From assembly GCA_034406715.1 (NCBI GenBank), contig CP137871.1, positions 558,001 through 622,000 on the forward strand: a stretch of 64,000 nucleotides of DNA, read 5' to 3'. Numbering within the stretch: position 1 is the stretch's first letter; every line of letters begins with the position of its first letter. A program made the translations under genes and the position numbers. Shown one piece after another: positions 42,008 to 54,701 of this stretch. The stretch is from Rhodotorula mucilaginosa (Eukaryota; Basidiomycota; Microbotryomycetes; Sporidiobolales; Sporidiobolaceae). The notes below the pieces were generated by a model. The model had not been told where the DNA came from. It searched no databases and worked only from the letters and a program-made list of their open reading frames with translations.

Positions 42008-43466
42008 GCCTGCGTCCGCGTGTTGGCGAATGGGACGGTCAACTGGGTCGTCGTCCTTCCTTCGCCTCCTTCTCTGACCCGACTTGGGCCTGCGACGGCA
42101 TACAGTGGGTCACGTGTTACGCTAGTCTATGCTCAGGCTGCAGACTCAGTCACAGCTCAGCTCAGCTCGACTCGCCTCACTCGCTCGCTGCCCCTCCCGC
42201 ACCTGCTTAACCCGTCACCTCCAACACGCGCGACTCTACCGCTCCGTCATGCCCTCTGGAGTCGTCAACGCTGCTTACAGCCGGCGAGGAGATGTCGAGC
42301 TTTATGTTCTTGGGCGCTGTGCACTACACTACTGTAACGGGCGACTCGATCGGTTGCTGTGTTCGCACTGTTATCAAATCGCCTGGCTCTCTCCCCCGCG
42401 CACAGCCGGCGCTTCGAGCATGCACTGCATCGTCTTCGAGACAGCGTCAAAACACACCCTGCGACAGCCTGACCCTCCCACACCCGGGACGCCACCGCTT
42501 CCCCCCGTGACCCCGATGGAGCCGTCGACTGGCGTTGCGAGCCAAATCGGCGCTCAAGGACAAGCTTCGATCGCTCATGACTGAGACTCTGCGCATGGCA
42601 CGGTAGCTACGGTCTCCGAGGTTATCACAGCACTCCGAAGGATGCAGTGGATCGAACCGCCACTTGCTGCCGAACAGCGCTCTGCTTCGGCCCATACGAT
42701 ACTCGAGCCCTTTCCCGCTGATGGACGCACACCAGCATGGTCGCTTCCTGACCCTAGCTTCAGCCGAGACCGGATCGCGTCGGCCTCCGTCCCCCGTTCG
42801 CTGCGATGGACAGTCGCAAGAGCTTGCAGCCAGCAACGCGCACCTGCGCCGATCGCATCGATCTCTCCTCGCGATACTGTACATCCGCGATGAGCTTATC
42901 TGAATTGAGACGCTTGACAAGCGAAAGCTGAGCTGCAAGTCTTCGACGCTGTGCGAGCGAGCGTGCGAACAGCTCGAGAGCGATTTGCGCGACGCTGCAA
43001 GGCAAAGACACGACCGAAATGAAGCCGAAATGGAACACGTCACCGCCCCACTCGCCGGAAGGCCAATTGAGGCGAGCGGTGCGTTCTCCTCTTGTCGAGG
43101 TCACTGGGACTCAAGACTTGCAGCAGGACTAGCTATAGACTACTAAGAGCGCCCGAGTTTGTCGAATCAGCTCCGGACAGTGTTGTTGTGGCAAGAGATG
43201 GGGTTGGAGTCGTGGTTGGGGAGCCGCGTGCGGCGCGGAACGACGGCCAGTTTTTTTCGACGTTCGTCCGCTTCGCTCTCGCTCTCCTCTCCACCATCCC
43301 GCTCGCCTCTCTGCAGGCTGCGAAGGACGCTTCCGTACACCTTCAGCGAACTCTTACACTCGGCGCTATCCAAGAAGCGCTTTCCCCTTAGACTCGCGCT
43401 TCGGCTAGACCGCTCCGTTCAGCTCCGCAAGTGTTCAACCCCATCCCGGCTAATCTCCCGCTCAAA
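42008..43466. promoter_or_regulatory. long divergent promoter region PAF1 / ACC1
   Basis: 1459 nt without a supported gene. It must hold the ACC1 promoter and leader (pyrimidine-rich, about 43265-43460) and the short PAF1 promoter. Open frames here have no motifs. A long control region fits the heavily regulated fatty-acid synthesis gene. Confidence 0.55.
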
Positions 43467-46400
43467 ATGCCGTAAGTGCAGCAGACTCGGCGCACTTTAT
43501 TTGCATCGACTGACCCGATCATTACTGCATGGCGCCCCAGGTACAGCGGCGAGGCGAACGGCGTCGCAAACGGTCGCACCGACGGCGACGAGGCGACCCA
43601 CCAGTACGACCACTCGCGCGTCCAAAAATACTTTGGTGCGTGCCTGCTTCATTTCAGAGCTCTTGACTATGCCTCACGCGGTCGCTGATTCGCTTTCCTC
43701 TCGTCCTCCCCGATTTCGCCTCTTCTCTCCTGATTCCCCACCACCGCTTTGGTCCCGCCTGTCGTACGCTCAACAGGTGGCAACTCGCTCGAAAGTGCCC
43801 CGCCCAGCAAGGTCGCCGACTTCGTACGGGAACGCGGCGGTCACACCGTCATCACCAAGGTGCGTCCGCTGCCCGTTCCTTTAGCCGGCCCGTCTCGAGT
43901 TGGGGCCCTCGGTGCTGATCGGGGTTTTTCCCGGATCCTGACCTTTTACCGCACATCCCACAGATTCTGATTGCCAACAATGGTGAGGCGAGGTTTCTTC
44001 GACTTTGAATCTCGCCAGGGAAACTGCGTTGGGTGGCTCCGCCTCAGTCCGCCACCAGGTCGGAGCAGCCGTCGCCACCACTGAGACCCTGCTGACCAAG
44101 TCCCACTTCACCACGCCAGGTATCGCTGCCGTCAAAGAGATTCGCTCGGTGCGCAAGTGGGCGTACGAGACGTTCGGTTCGGAGCGCGCGATCGAGTTTG
44201 TCGTGATGGCCACTCCGGAAGATCTTAAGGTCAACGCCGACTACATCCGCATGGCCGACCAGTACGTCGAAGTGCCCGGTGGAACCAACAACAACAACTA
44301 CGCCAACGTCGACGTCATTGTCGACGTTGCTGAGCGGGCCGGTGTGCATGCTGTCTGGGCTGGATGGTGCGCCTTTCCTTCCTCTCGAGTTCTCCGCACA
44401 GCCTGCGCACCAATTACTCACCCCAACTCGATGTGCACTCTACAGGGGTCACGCATCCGAAAACCCTCGCCTTCCCGAATCGCTCGCGGCGTCGAAGCAC
44501 AAGATCGTCTTCATCGGTCCTCCAGGATCTGCCATGCGCTCCCTCGGAGACAAGATCTCGTCGACTATCGTCGCTCAACACGCTCAGGTGCCGTGCATGG
44601 ATTGGTCTGGCCAGGGCGTCGACCAGGTCATCACCGCCGAAGACGGCTACGTCACGGTCGAGGACGACGTCTACCACAAGGCGTGCGTGCACGACGCCGA
44701 GGAGGGCCTCGTCTGCGCTCAGCGCATCGGCTTCCCCATCATGATCAAGGCTTCGGAGGGAGGCGGAGGAAAGGGTATCCGCAAGGTCGACCGCGAGGCC
44801 GACTTCAAGCAGTCCTACCAGGCTGTCCTGACCGAGGTTCCCGGTGCGTTCCTCGTTCTCTGCTGAGCGAATGCGAGACGACATCCTACTTACGCGGCTC
44901 ATCGGCGAAACCGACAGGTTCCCCGGTCTTTATCATGAAGCTCGCCGGTGCTGCGCGTCACCTCGAGGTCCAAGTCATCGCCGACCAGTACGGCAACGCC
45001 ATCTCGCTCTTCGGCCGTGACTGCTCGGTCCAGCGTCGCCACCAGAAGATCATCGAGGAGGCGCCCGTCACGATCGCCGGTCCGGAGCGCTTCGAGCAGA
45101 TGGAAAAGTCGGCGGTCCGTCTCGCCAAGCTCGTCGGTTACGTCTCGGCGGGTACCGTCGAGTTTTTGTACTCGGCCGGCGACGACAGCTTCGCCTTCCT
45201 CGAGCTCAACCCGCGTCTTCAGGTCGAGCATCCGACTACTGAGATGGTCTCGGGCGTCAACTTGCCTGCGGCTCAGCTCCAGATCGCCATGGGTATCCCT
45301 CTCGACAGCATCCGCGACATCCGTACCCTCTACGGCAAGTCGCCGCACGGCAAGAGTCGGATCGACTTTGACTTTGAGAGCCCCGAGTCGTCCAAGACCC
45401 AGCGCAAGCCGTCGCCGAAGGGTCACGTCGTCGCCGTCCGTATCACGGCCGAGAACCCCGACGCCGGGTTCAAGCCGTCGATGGGTACCCTCCAGGAGCT
45501 CAACTTCCGTTCGAGCACCAACGTCTGGGGTTACTTCTCGGTCGGTTCGGCCGGTGGTCTCCACGAGTTTGCCGACTCGCAGTTCGGTCACATCTTTGCG
45601 TACGGATCGGACCGTTCCGAGTCGCGCAAGAACATGGTCGTCGCGCTCAAGGAACTCTCGATTCGCGGTGACTTCCGCACGACCGTCGAGTACCTCATCA
45701 AGCTCCTCGAGACGCAGGCGTTCGAAGAGAACACGATCACCACGGCTTGGCTCGACCAGCTCATCTCGGCGCGTCTGACGGCCGAACGCCCGGACACGAC
45801 CCTCGCCATCATTTGCGGTGCCGCGACCAAGGCTCACCTCGCCACCGAGGCCAACATTGCCGAGTACAAGCGCATCCTCGACAAGGGTCAGAGCCCGCCC
45901 AAGGAGCTCCTCGCCACCGTCGTCCCGCTCGAATTCGTCCTCGAAGACGTCAAGTACCGCGCGACGGCTTCGCGCTCGTCGCCGACGAGCTGGTCCATCT
46001 ACATCAACGGCTCGTCCGTTGCGGTCGGGCTTCGCCCTCTCGCTGACGGCGGTCTCCTCGTGCTCCTCGACGGACGCTCGTACACTTGCTACGCCAAGGA
46101 GGAGGTCGGCGCGCTCCGCCTCTCGATCGACTCGCGTACCGTCCTCATCGCGCAGGAGAACGATCCGACCCAGCTGCGCTCGCCGTCGCCGGGAAAGCTC
46201 GTCCGCTACTTCATCGAGAGTGGCGAGCACGTCTCTAAGGGCGAGGCGTACGCTGAGATCGAGGTCATGAAGGTACGTTCCATCCCTCGTCATATCACCT
46301 CTTGCATGCACGTCTGACCCGTCGTGCCCCAACTCCACAGATGATCATGCCTCTCATTGCTGCCGAAGACGGTATTGCACAGCTGATCAAGCAACCGGGA

Positions 46401-49400
46401 GCCACCCTGGCTGCCGGCGACATTCTCGGCATTCTCTCGCTCGACGACCCGAGTCGCGTCCACCACGCCAAGCCGTTCGACGGCCAGCTTCCGCAGCTCG
46501 GCCTGCCGAACATTGTCGGCAACAAGCCGTTCCAGCGCTTTGCGTACCTCAAGGAGGTCCTCGCCAACATCCTCGCCGGCTACGACAACCAGTCGATCAT
46601 GCAGTCGAGCATCAAGGAGCTCATTGCGGTTCTCCGCAACCCGGAGCTCCCGTACGGCGAAGCAGGTGCGGTCCTCTCGACTCTGTCGGGACGTATTCCC
46701 GCCCGCCTCGAGGCGTCCCTCCGCCAGGCGATCGACGACGCTCACGCCGCCGGCGCCGAGTTCCCGTCGGCCAAGTGCCGCAAGCTGATCGACCAGGCTC
46801 TCGAGCCGCTCCGCGCCACCGAGGCTCAGACGATCCGCAATTTCCTCGTCTCGTTCGAGGACGTCGTTTTCCGCTACCGCGGCGGGCTCAAGCACCACGA
46901 GTGGTCGACCATTGCCGGCATCTTTGCTGCCTACGCCGCGACCGAGAAGCCGTTCAGCGGCCGTGACGACGACGTCGTCCTCGAGCTCCGCGACGCCCAC
47001 CGCGACTCGCTCGACACGGTCGTCAGCATCGTCCTCTCGCACTACAAGGCGGCCTCGAAGAACACGCTCGTTCTCGCTCTCCTCGACCTTGTCAAAGAGT
47101 GCGACGGGCTCCCGATCGTCGAAACCATCGTCTCGCCTGTCCTCAAGAGTCTCGCCGAACTCGACTCGAAGGCGACGACCAAGGTCGCGCTCAAGGCGCG
47201 CGAGGTCTTGATCCACACCCAGCTGCCCTCGCTCGAGGAGCGCCTCGGCCAACTCGAGCAGATCCTGCGCGCTTCGGTCACGCCTACCGTCTACGGCGAG
47301 CACGCGCCCAACGACCGCGCTCCGCGCTCCGAGATCCTCAAGGACGTCATCGACAGCCGCTTCACCGTCTTTGATGTCCTTCCGGCCTTCTTCCAGCACC
47401 AGGACCAGTGGGTCGCTCTTGCCGCCCTCGAGGTCTACGTCCGTCGCGCGTACCGCTCGTACAGCCTTCTCAACCTCGAGCACGTCGAAGCCGACGCGAA
47501 CGAGGACGAGCCCGCCACCGTCGCCTGGGCTTTCCGCATGCGCAAGGCCGCTTCCGAGTCGGAGCCTCCTACGCCGACGACCGGTCTCACCTCGCAGCGC
47601 GCCGCGTCCTACTCGGACTTGACCTACCTCCTGAACCAGGCGCAGTCGGAGCCGATCCGTTACGGCGCCATGTTCTCGATCTCGTCCTTCCGCCGCATTC
47701 GCCAAGAGTTGCAGAGCGTGCTCCGCCACTTCCCGGATGCCGGCAAGGGCAAGATCGACCAGCAACCGGCGTCCTCGAGCCAGGAGAAGTGGAACGTCCT
47801 CAACGTCGCGCTGACTGTCCCGAGTGGCGTTGACGTCGACGAGGATGCGCTCCGCGCCGAGTTTGCCGAGCACATCAACTCGATGTCGGCCGACTTTGAG
47901 CGTCGCGGCATGCGCCGCATCACTCTCCTGATCTGCCGCGAAGGCCAGTACCCGTCGTACTACACCATCCGCAAGCAGGATGGTGCTTGGAAGGAGCTCG
48001 AAACCATCCGCGACATCGAGCCGGCGCTTGCTTTCCAGCTCGAGCTCGGCCGTCTCTCCAACTTCAACCTCGAGCCGTGCCCCGTCGAGAACCGCCAGAT
48101 CCACATCTACTACGCGACCGCCAAGGGCAACTCGTCCGACTGCCGCTTCTTCGTTCGCGCGCTGGTTCGCCCCGGCCGTCTGCGTGGTTCCATGCGCACG
48201 GCCGACTACCTCGTCTCGGAGTCTGACCGTCTTGTCACCGACGTCCTCGACACGCTCGAGGTCGTCAGCGCCCAGCGTCGCTCTGCCGATGGCAACCACA
48301 TCTCGGTAGGTCCCCGTTGATTTTGCTACAGACGTCAGTCGACATGCTAACGTCTCTGTCTTGCCCTTCCGCCAGCTCAACTTCCTCTACAGTCTTCGTC
48401 TCGACTTTGAGGAGGTCCAGACGGCTCTTGCCGGCTTCATCGAGCGCCACGGCAAGCGCTTCTGGCGTCTCCGCGTCACCGGCGCCGAGATCCGCATCGT
48501 CCTCGAAGACGCGCAAGGCAACATCCAGCCGATCCGCGCCATCATCGAGAACGTCTCGGGCTTCGTCGTCAAGTACGAGGCGTACCGCGAGGTTTCCACC
48601 GACAAGGGTCAGGTCATCCTCAAGTCGATTGGACCTCAGGGCGCTTTCCACCTCCAGCCGGTCAACTTCCCCTACCCGACCAAGGAGTGGCTCCAGCCGA
48701 AGCGTTACAAGGCTCACGTCGTCGGCACGACCTACGTCTACGACTTCCCCGACCTGTTCCGCCAGGCGATCCGTCGTCAGTGGAAGCTCGTGGGCAAGAC
48801 CGCGCCGGCAGAGCCGCTCGTCGCCAAGGAGCTCGTCCTCGACGAGTTTGGCACGCCGCAAGAGGTCTCGCGGCCGCCTGGCACCAACAACATCGGTATG
48901 GTCGGCTGGATCTACACGATCTACACCCCAGAGTGCCCGCAAGGTCGTCGCATCGTCGTCATCGCCAACGACATCACCTTCAAGATCGGTTCGTTCGGAC
49001 CGGACGAGGACCGCTACTTCTTCGCCGTGACCGAAGTCGCTCGCAAGCTCGGCCTCCCGCGTGTCTACCTGTCCGCCAACTCTGGCGCTCGTCTCGGTAT
49101 TGCCGAGGAGCTCGTCGACAAGTTTGACGTCGCGTGGGTCGACGCCTCTCGCCCGGAGAAGGGCTTCAAGTACCTCTACCTGACGGCGGAGAAGCTCGGC
49201 GAGCTCAAGAACCAGGGCGAGAAGAGCGTGATCACGCAAAAGATCGAAGACGAGGGCGAGGTCCGCTACCAGATCACCGACGTGATCGGTCTCCAAGACG
49301 GTCTCGGCGTCGAGTCGCTGAAGGGATCCGGTCTCATCGCCGGTGAGACGTCGCGTGCCTACGACGACATCTTCACCATCACTCTCGTTACGGCTCGTTC

Positions 49401-51040
49401 GGTCGGTATCGGTGCCTACCTCGTCCGTCTCGGCCAACGTGCCGTCCAGGTCGAGGGCCAGCCGATCATCCTCACAGGCGCGGGCGCCCTCAACAAGGTC
49501 CTCGGTCGCGAGGTGTACTCGTCCAACTTGCAGCTCGGTGGCACGCAGATCATGTACAAGAACGGTGTGTCTCATCTGACGGCACCGAACGACCTCGAGG
49601 GTGTCTTGTCGATCGTCCGCTGGCTCGGCTACGTTCCGGCATCGCGCGGCGCCATGCTCCCGATCATGCCGTCCGTCGACTCGTGGGACCGCCCGATCGA
49701 CTACACGCCGATCAAGGGAGCTTACGACCCGCGTTGGTTCCTTGCCGGCAAGACCGACGAGTCCGACGGCCGCTGGCTCTCGGGCTTCTTCGACAAGGAC
49801 TCGTTCCAGGAGACTCTCTCGGGCTGGGCCCAGACTGTCGTCGTCGGCCGTGCTCGTCTCGGCGGCATCCCCATGGGTGCCATCGCGGTCGAGACCCGCA
49901 CGATCGAGCGCGTTGTCCCCGCCGACCCGGCGAACCCGCTCTCGAACGAGCAGAAGATCATGGAGGCTGGTCAGGTACGCAGTTCTTTTCCTTTTTGTTT
50001 CTTACAGCGAGTCGTGACTGACTTGACTCTTGGGATGCACGCAGGTCTGGTACCCGAACTCGGCCTTCAAGACTGGCCAGGCAATCTTCGACTTCAACCG
50101 CGAGGGTTTGCCGCTCATCATCTTCGCCAACTGGCGTGGATTCTCCGGTGGACAGCAGGACATGTTCGACGAGGTCCTCAAGCGCGGTTCGCTCATCGTC
50201 GACGGCCTGTCGGCGTACAAGCAGCCGGTCTTTGTGTACATCGTCCCGAACGGAGAACTTCGTGGTGGTGCCTGGGTCGTGCTCGACCCGTCCATCAACG
50301 CCGAGGGCATGATGGAGATGTACGTCGACGAGACTGCCCGCGCCGGTGTGCTTGAGCCGGAGGGTATCGTCGAGATCAAGCTCCGCAAGGACAAGCTCAT
50401 CGCCCTCATGGACCGTCTCGACCCGACCTACCGCGAGCTCAAGGCCAAGAGCACCGACGCATCGCTCTCCTCTGCCGACGCGGCTCAGGCCAAGGCCGAC
50501 TTGTCTGCTCGCGAGAAGCAGCTCATGCCGCTCTACCAGCAGATCGCCCTGCAATTCGCCGACTCGCACGACCGTGCCGGACGCAGTACGTTTCGATTCC
50601 CTCCTATGGTCCTCCTCGCCACGGGATACTGATTACCTTCCTTTCCACTGGCAGTTCTCGCCAAGGGTTGCGCCCGCGACAAGGTTAGCTGGACCGAGTC
50701 GAGGCGCTACTTCTACGCCCGCCTCCAGCGCCGTCTGCTCGAGGAGGACGCCGTCAGGCGCCTCGGCGTCGCGAACCCGACCCTCTCACGCGCGCAGCGT
50801 CTCGCGATCATCCACGAGACTCTCGGCGATGCCGAGCTCACCAACGACTTTGCTGCCGCCCGCGCGCTCGAGGCCAACGCCGCGTCGATTGCCGAGCGTG
50901 TCAAGTCGGCCCGCGCTGACACGATCGCCTCGAGCGTCGCTCAGCTCGCTGCCGAGGACAAGGAGGCGTTCGCGGCCGCCCTGCAGCAGGTCCTCGGTGA
51001 CAAGCTGAACGCCGCCGACCTCGCTCGCATCCTCGCATAA
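43467..51040 (+). CDS. ACC1: acetyl-CoA carboxylase (biotin-dependent, multidomain)
   Basis: Makes malonyl-CoA from acetyl-CoA, bicarbonate and ATP; first committed step of fatty-acid synthesis, cytosolic. Exons 43467-43471, 43541-43635, 43777-43859, 43964-43982, 44120-44366, 44446-44843, 44918-46272, 46341-48305, 48376-49974, 50045-50585 and 50655-51040 give 2230 residues, the normal fungal length. Biotin carboxylase: ILIANNGIAAVKEIRSVRKW, AGWGHASENP, KASEGGGGKGIRKV, FLELNPRLQVEHPTTEMVSG. Biotin carrier: AEIEVMKM with the modified Lys at about 734. Then the central domain, and carboxyltransferase: GLPRVYLSANSGARLG, GIGAYLVRLGQRAVQ, FANWRGFSGGQQDMFDEVLK. The first exon is only 5 nt (ATGCC), exon 4 is 19 nt, and intron 7 follows directly after the biotinyl-Lys codon. 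Confidence 0.98.
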
Positions 51041-51385
51041 GCCTCCTGACCCGGGTCTCTCTTTTCGTTCGTCGTTTCATCGTCCGTCCTCGGGGTGGAT
51101 CTCCGCCGCCTTTGTTCCTTTCTCCGTGCCTTTGTGTGAATCGCGTTCGCTCTCGTCCATTAGAGGTTTCTAGTTTTCTGCTCTTCCCCCCCACTGTCAT
51201 ATATCCGGAATCGTCTCTCTTTCTAGGTGCAATAGGTTCTTCACTGGACTCTCGAAGCGTCATAAGTCCGGTCTCATCAAGCTAGAGAGTGTTTACCCAA
51301 CTTGAAGTTGCTCGTTTGAATTTGCCACGAACCTCTGCGTCCCTTCCTCACTCGCTGACGAGCAGGATCGCGTCGAGGTGGGAGA
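51041..51385. other. intergenic, ACC1 3' UTR and RRM-gene promoter
   Basis: 345 nt; T-rich downstream of the ACC1 stop. No gene seen. Confidence 0.55.
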
Positions 51386-52092
51386 ATGGCGACAAAGGAC
51401 GCAAATGTAAGCTCTCAGCAGCATAGCGTGCCTCGGCGAGTCGGATCCACGCTGACCCTTTGCTCATCTCGACCATCTTACCCCGCCGGACCCGACTGTG
51501 CTGGCAACCTCGCTGGGCATCCGATCTGCGCTGGTGGACTCTCGCATGGACTTTCTGGGCGTCAACAGACGACGGTCTACGTCGGCGGATTCTCGCCAGA
51601 CACGACGGCGACGCTGCTGCACTCTGCGTTCATCCCGTTCGGCGACATCCTCGACATCTCGTTGCCGTCCGATCCGGCGCGCAAGGGCGCTCACAAGGGC
51701 TTTGCGTTCATCACGTTTGCGACACCAGAAGCAGCGCTCGACGCCTGCGACAACATGCATCGGAATTGCCTCCCAACGGTCACGAACCGGGGGAGGATCC
51801 TCAAGGTCAACAAGGCAAAGCCGCCAAAGGGAGCCGGCAAGCATGGCAGCAGTAAGCCGAGTAAGCTCGCTTTGTACCGGGCACTTCGCGCGCAGTCTTC
51901 AAGACGTATTCTTGCTGACGTTCCGCTACTCTCTTTGTCCTGCTGCTCCTACCTGCCCAAACCTCTGCTCGCGCACCGCCAGTCTGGGCCTCGGAGGAGT
52001 GGATCGCAGCACACGGCACTCATGGAGTCGGCGAACCCGGCGTTGGAGCGCCGGCAGAGGACGGCGACGCGTCCTTACAAGAAGAGGCGTGA
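51386..52092 (+). CDS. RRM-only protein resembling the RRM of cyclophilin E (Cyp33/PPIE)
   Basis: Exons 51386-51406, 51569-51851 and 51983-52092 give 137 residues. A single RRM fills most of it: RNP2-like VYVGGF, LHSAFIPFGDILDISLPSD, RNP1-like KGFAFITF, EAALDACDNM and ILKVNKAKP. The FIPFGDI-D-I-x-L-P pattern is that of the RRM in cyclophilin E. No cyclophilin PPIase domain follows. Instead there is a short tail beginning IWASEEWIAAHG and ending acidic. The 162-nt first intron follows a 7-codon exon; another small exon inside it cannot be excluded. A role with spliceosome or chromatin factors is inferred from the relative. Confidence 0.82.
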
Positions 52093-52355
52093 ACCCTCCA
52101 CACGAGAGTCGCGCAGCTGTTCCCACCACCTTGTTGTAACATCAGACGCGCATACCCCAGGAACTATTAGAAGAACTTGGCGCCCGAAGAGAGAGAGAAA
52201 AAGAACGACGATGCAAATGCGAATGCGATGTGGGAGAATGAAAGCGACGGAGAGTGAGCCAGCACACGGGTCTAGTAATGATCGGATCGGAAGTAACGGT
52301 CTCCGAAAGATCCAAGACCGGGGAGGATAGTAAAGATCTGGAGGGATGGGCACGG

Positions 52356-54507
52356 TCAGTGGGGAATTCTCGGACGGGACGGTCGAGAGCGGGACTCGCG
52401 AACCTTTTTGTCCCCATCGGTCCCTTTCTCCCAACGCTCTTCGAGGCCGTTGTCGGCTGCACTGCAGGCAATTCGTACCCCGGCTAGGAAGGTGCACAGA
52501 ACTGAAGGTCAGCAATGGAGCGCCGGGTAACAGATCCACCGCCCTGGACTCACGGAAAGCGCGCTTGAGTGCCCACACGCCTCCGACCTTGGAAACGAGG
52601 ATGCAGCAGAAGACGATGTTCTCCTCTCTCACGCCGTGGTCGAGCAAGATCCGGACTGCCATGAGCGCCGCCGCGCCGGTCCCGATCTGCGAGTCGAGCA
52701 AGAGGACGGTGCTCTTCTCGGCGCTCTCGAACGAGGTGGTCAAGATCTCGGGCAGCGAGACTTGGTACAGGAGCGGTTCGCCCGTCTTGGTGTCACTCTG
52801 GATGAGGACGCTCCCGACGGGTACGTCGCGGACGACGCGCCTCAGGCCTTTCTCGAGCGAGGCACCGGAGCGGAGGATCGAGACGCCGCAGAGGTGACCC
52901 TCGGGGACGTCGAGTTCTGCGCCGGCATACACGAGGTCGAGAGGAGTTTCGATGCGCTTCTCGCGATAGGGGAGGAGGGACAGGGCATGTTCGATGACGA
53001 GGGTCGAGAGGCGGTTCGCGAGGAAGATGAAATCTTCCGGGTCGGTCTCGACGTCGCGAAGCAGAGTGTGAATACCCTGCATGCCAGAGTGGTCAGTCAT
53101 CGCATCTCCCCTATCAAGAGGGTCGGCGCTCACCTTGATCTGCGCGGTCTGCTTGATGAGGTGCACTGTATCCGGCAGAAGCTCCTGCTCGGAGACCTCG
53201 CCCTGATCCCGCGCCTTGTAATACAGCCCACCCTCATGCTCGCACTTCTCCACGCCAGGTGTAGAAGGCACACTGCTCGGACCTCCGGGCGCAGTCTCCT
53301 TGTACAGCGTCCCTCGGAGTTCGCGCCGGCGCTCGCTCAGCTGTCTCCGCACATGCGAGACAATCATGTCGACCGACCGCTCGTTGTTGGCCCCGGGCAC
53401 GATAATGTCGGCGAACCGGTTCGTAGGCTGGATAAAGTTGTCAAAGGCGGGTTTGACAAAGCGCAGGTACTGGTCGAGGACGCCGGCCGCGTCGCGGCCG
53501 CGTTCGACGAGGTCTCGTCGGAGACGTCGCGCGAGCATGAGGTCCGAGTCGCACTGAACAAAGATCTTAAGATCGAGAAGGTCGCGCAGATTCTTGTCGT
53601 ACAGCACAAAGATTCCCTCGACTGCGGAATGCGGAATGGCGGCGGCGGGGATGATCAGCCTTGTATCGAGAAAGGCGCTCAAAGAACGCCAACGAGGGCA
53701 GAGGTGCTCACCGATGATGACGTTTGCGCCGTAGAGGTAGGTCGTCTCGTCCGTGCGCTGGTGCTCGACGAACGAGTAATTCGGGATGTGAACCGACCGG
53801 CACTCTTTCATGTCGCGCACGCACTCGACGAGCTTGTCGTAATCGAACGAGTCGGGCGAGTCAAAGTCTTTGCGGGGAAGCGCGTATCAGTCACTCATTC
53901 TGGGGAGTGCTGCCCAAGGGATCGGTCCGAGAAGAAAGGCTCGAGTGGAAGGGCTGAGGCTCACCGTGATTGTTGGCGCGAGCGGCGGCCGACTCTTCGG
54001 GCGAGAGGGTCTTGTAAAAGTTGTCTTGCGAGACGACGAGGACCCACGGTACCCCGAGCGATTTGAGCACTTCTTGCGCCACGCGGGTCTGCAGCAGCAC
54101 AGTGTATTCCGTTCCCCGGTTGTCAGATGGTGATGGGAACGAGATGGAGTGGAGACGCATGCGGGACTACTGACCTTTCCGCTCGCGCTGCCGCCTCCGA
54201 TTCCGATGATGTACGCTTTCGACGGTTTGCCATCTGCACAATGTAAAAGTTTCAGTATTGCGCCAAGTGGTGGTTGGGTTGTCGTTGAGGACGAGTGAGG
54301 GGGAGGAGCAAACTGACCGAGTCCATACCAAGGGCTCCGCCTGCGCACACAGTTCGGGAGGGTCAGCTCGTCAGAGAGCAGGCCGCAGTCGACTCGGGCT
54401 CACCCTGCTTCAGTCAGGACGAGGTTCTTTGGCAGGGAGCGCACGACCGGCTGAACCGGAGCAGCAGATGCAGCATCGGATCGAGTCGCCGAAGTCGCGG
54501 GCGGCAT
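52356..54507 (-). CDS. URK1: uridine kinase with C-terminal UPRT-like domain
   Basis: Pyrimidine salvage: phosphorylates uridine and cytidine, with a uracil-phosphoribosyltransferase-like second half as in yeast Urk1 and UCKL1. Exons (minus) 54404-54507, 54318-54340, 54175-54233, 53965-54088, 53712-53867, 53134-53621, 52554-53076 and 52356-52483 give 534 residues. P-loop GIGGGSASGK (Lys about 62), VVSQDNFYKTL, DFDSPDSFDYDKL, VEGIFVLYDKNLRDLLDLKI, ARRLRRDLVERGRD. UPRT-like part: PLDLVYAGAELDVPEGHLCG, VSILRSGASLEKGLRRVVRD, LLDSQIGTGAAALMAVRILL. The last exon turns into a charged Arg/Ser tail instead of the usual ending. Exon 2 is only 23 nt. Confidence 0.93.
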
Positions 54508-54701
54508 AGCAGAGCCCGGGCGTGTTCCTTGTCCTCGTCGCCGGTGTAGGCAGACTTGGACGCGAGCTTGAGGAGAGAGCAACCACAAATGGTCGTTTCT
54601 CATCAAACTTGAGAATTCTGGCGCGGAAACGGCGACACCAATCCGCAGTCGCTGCTTTGCAACATAAAGTCCTGCGCTCCAGCTCCCCACAGAGTAAACT
54701 C

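Noticed and set aside
44899-49575. Long minus-strand open frames (about 480, 700 and 435 codons) opposite ACC1
   Set aside because: They mirror ACC1 exons; high GC at third positions leaves the antisense frame open. They are Asp/Glu/Arg/Val-rich without domains, and their ends track the ACC1 exon borders.
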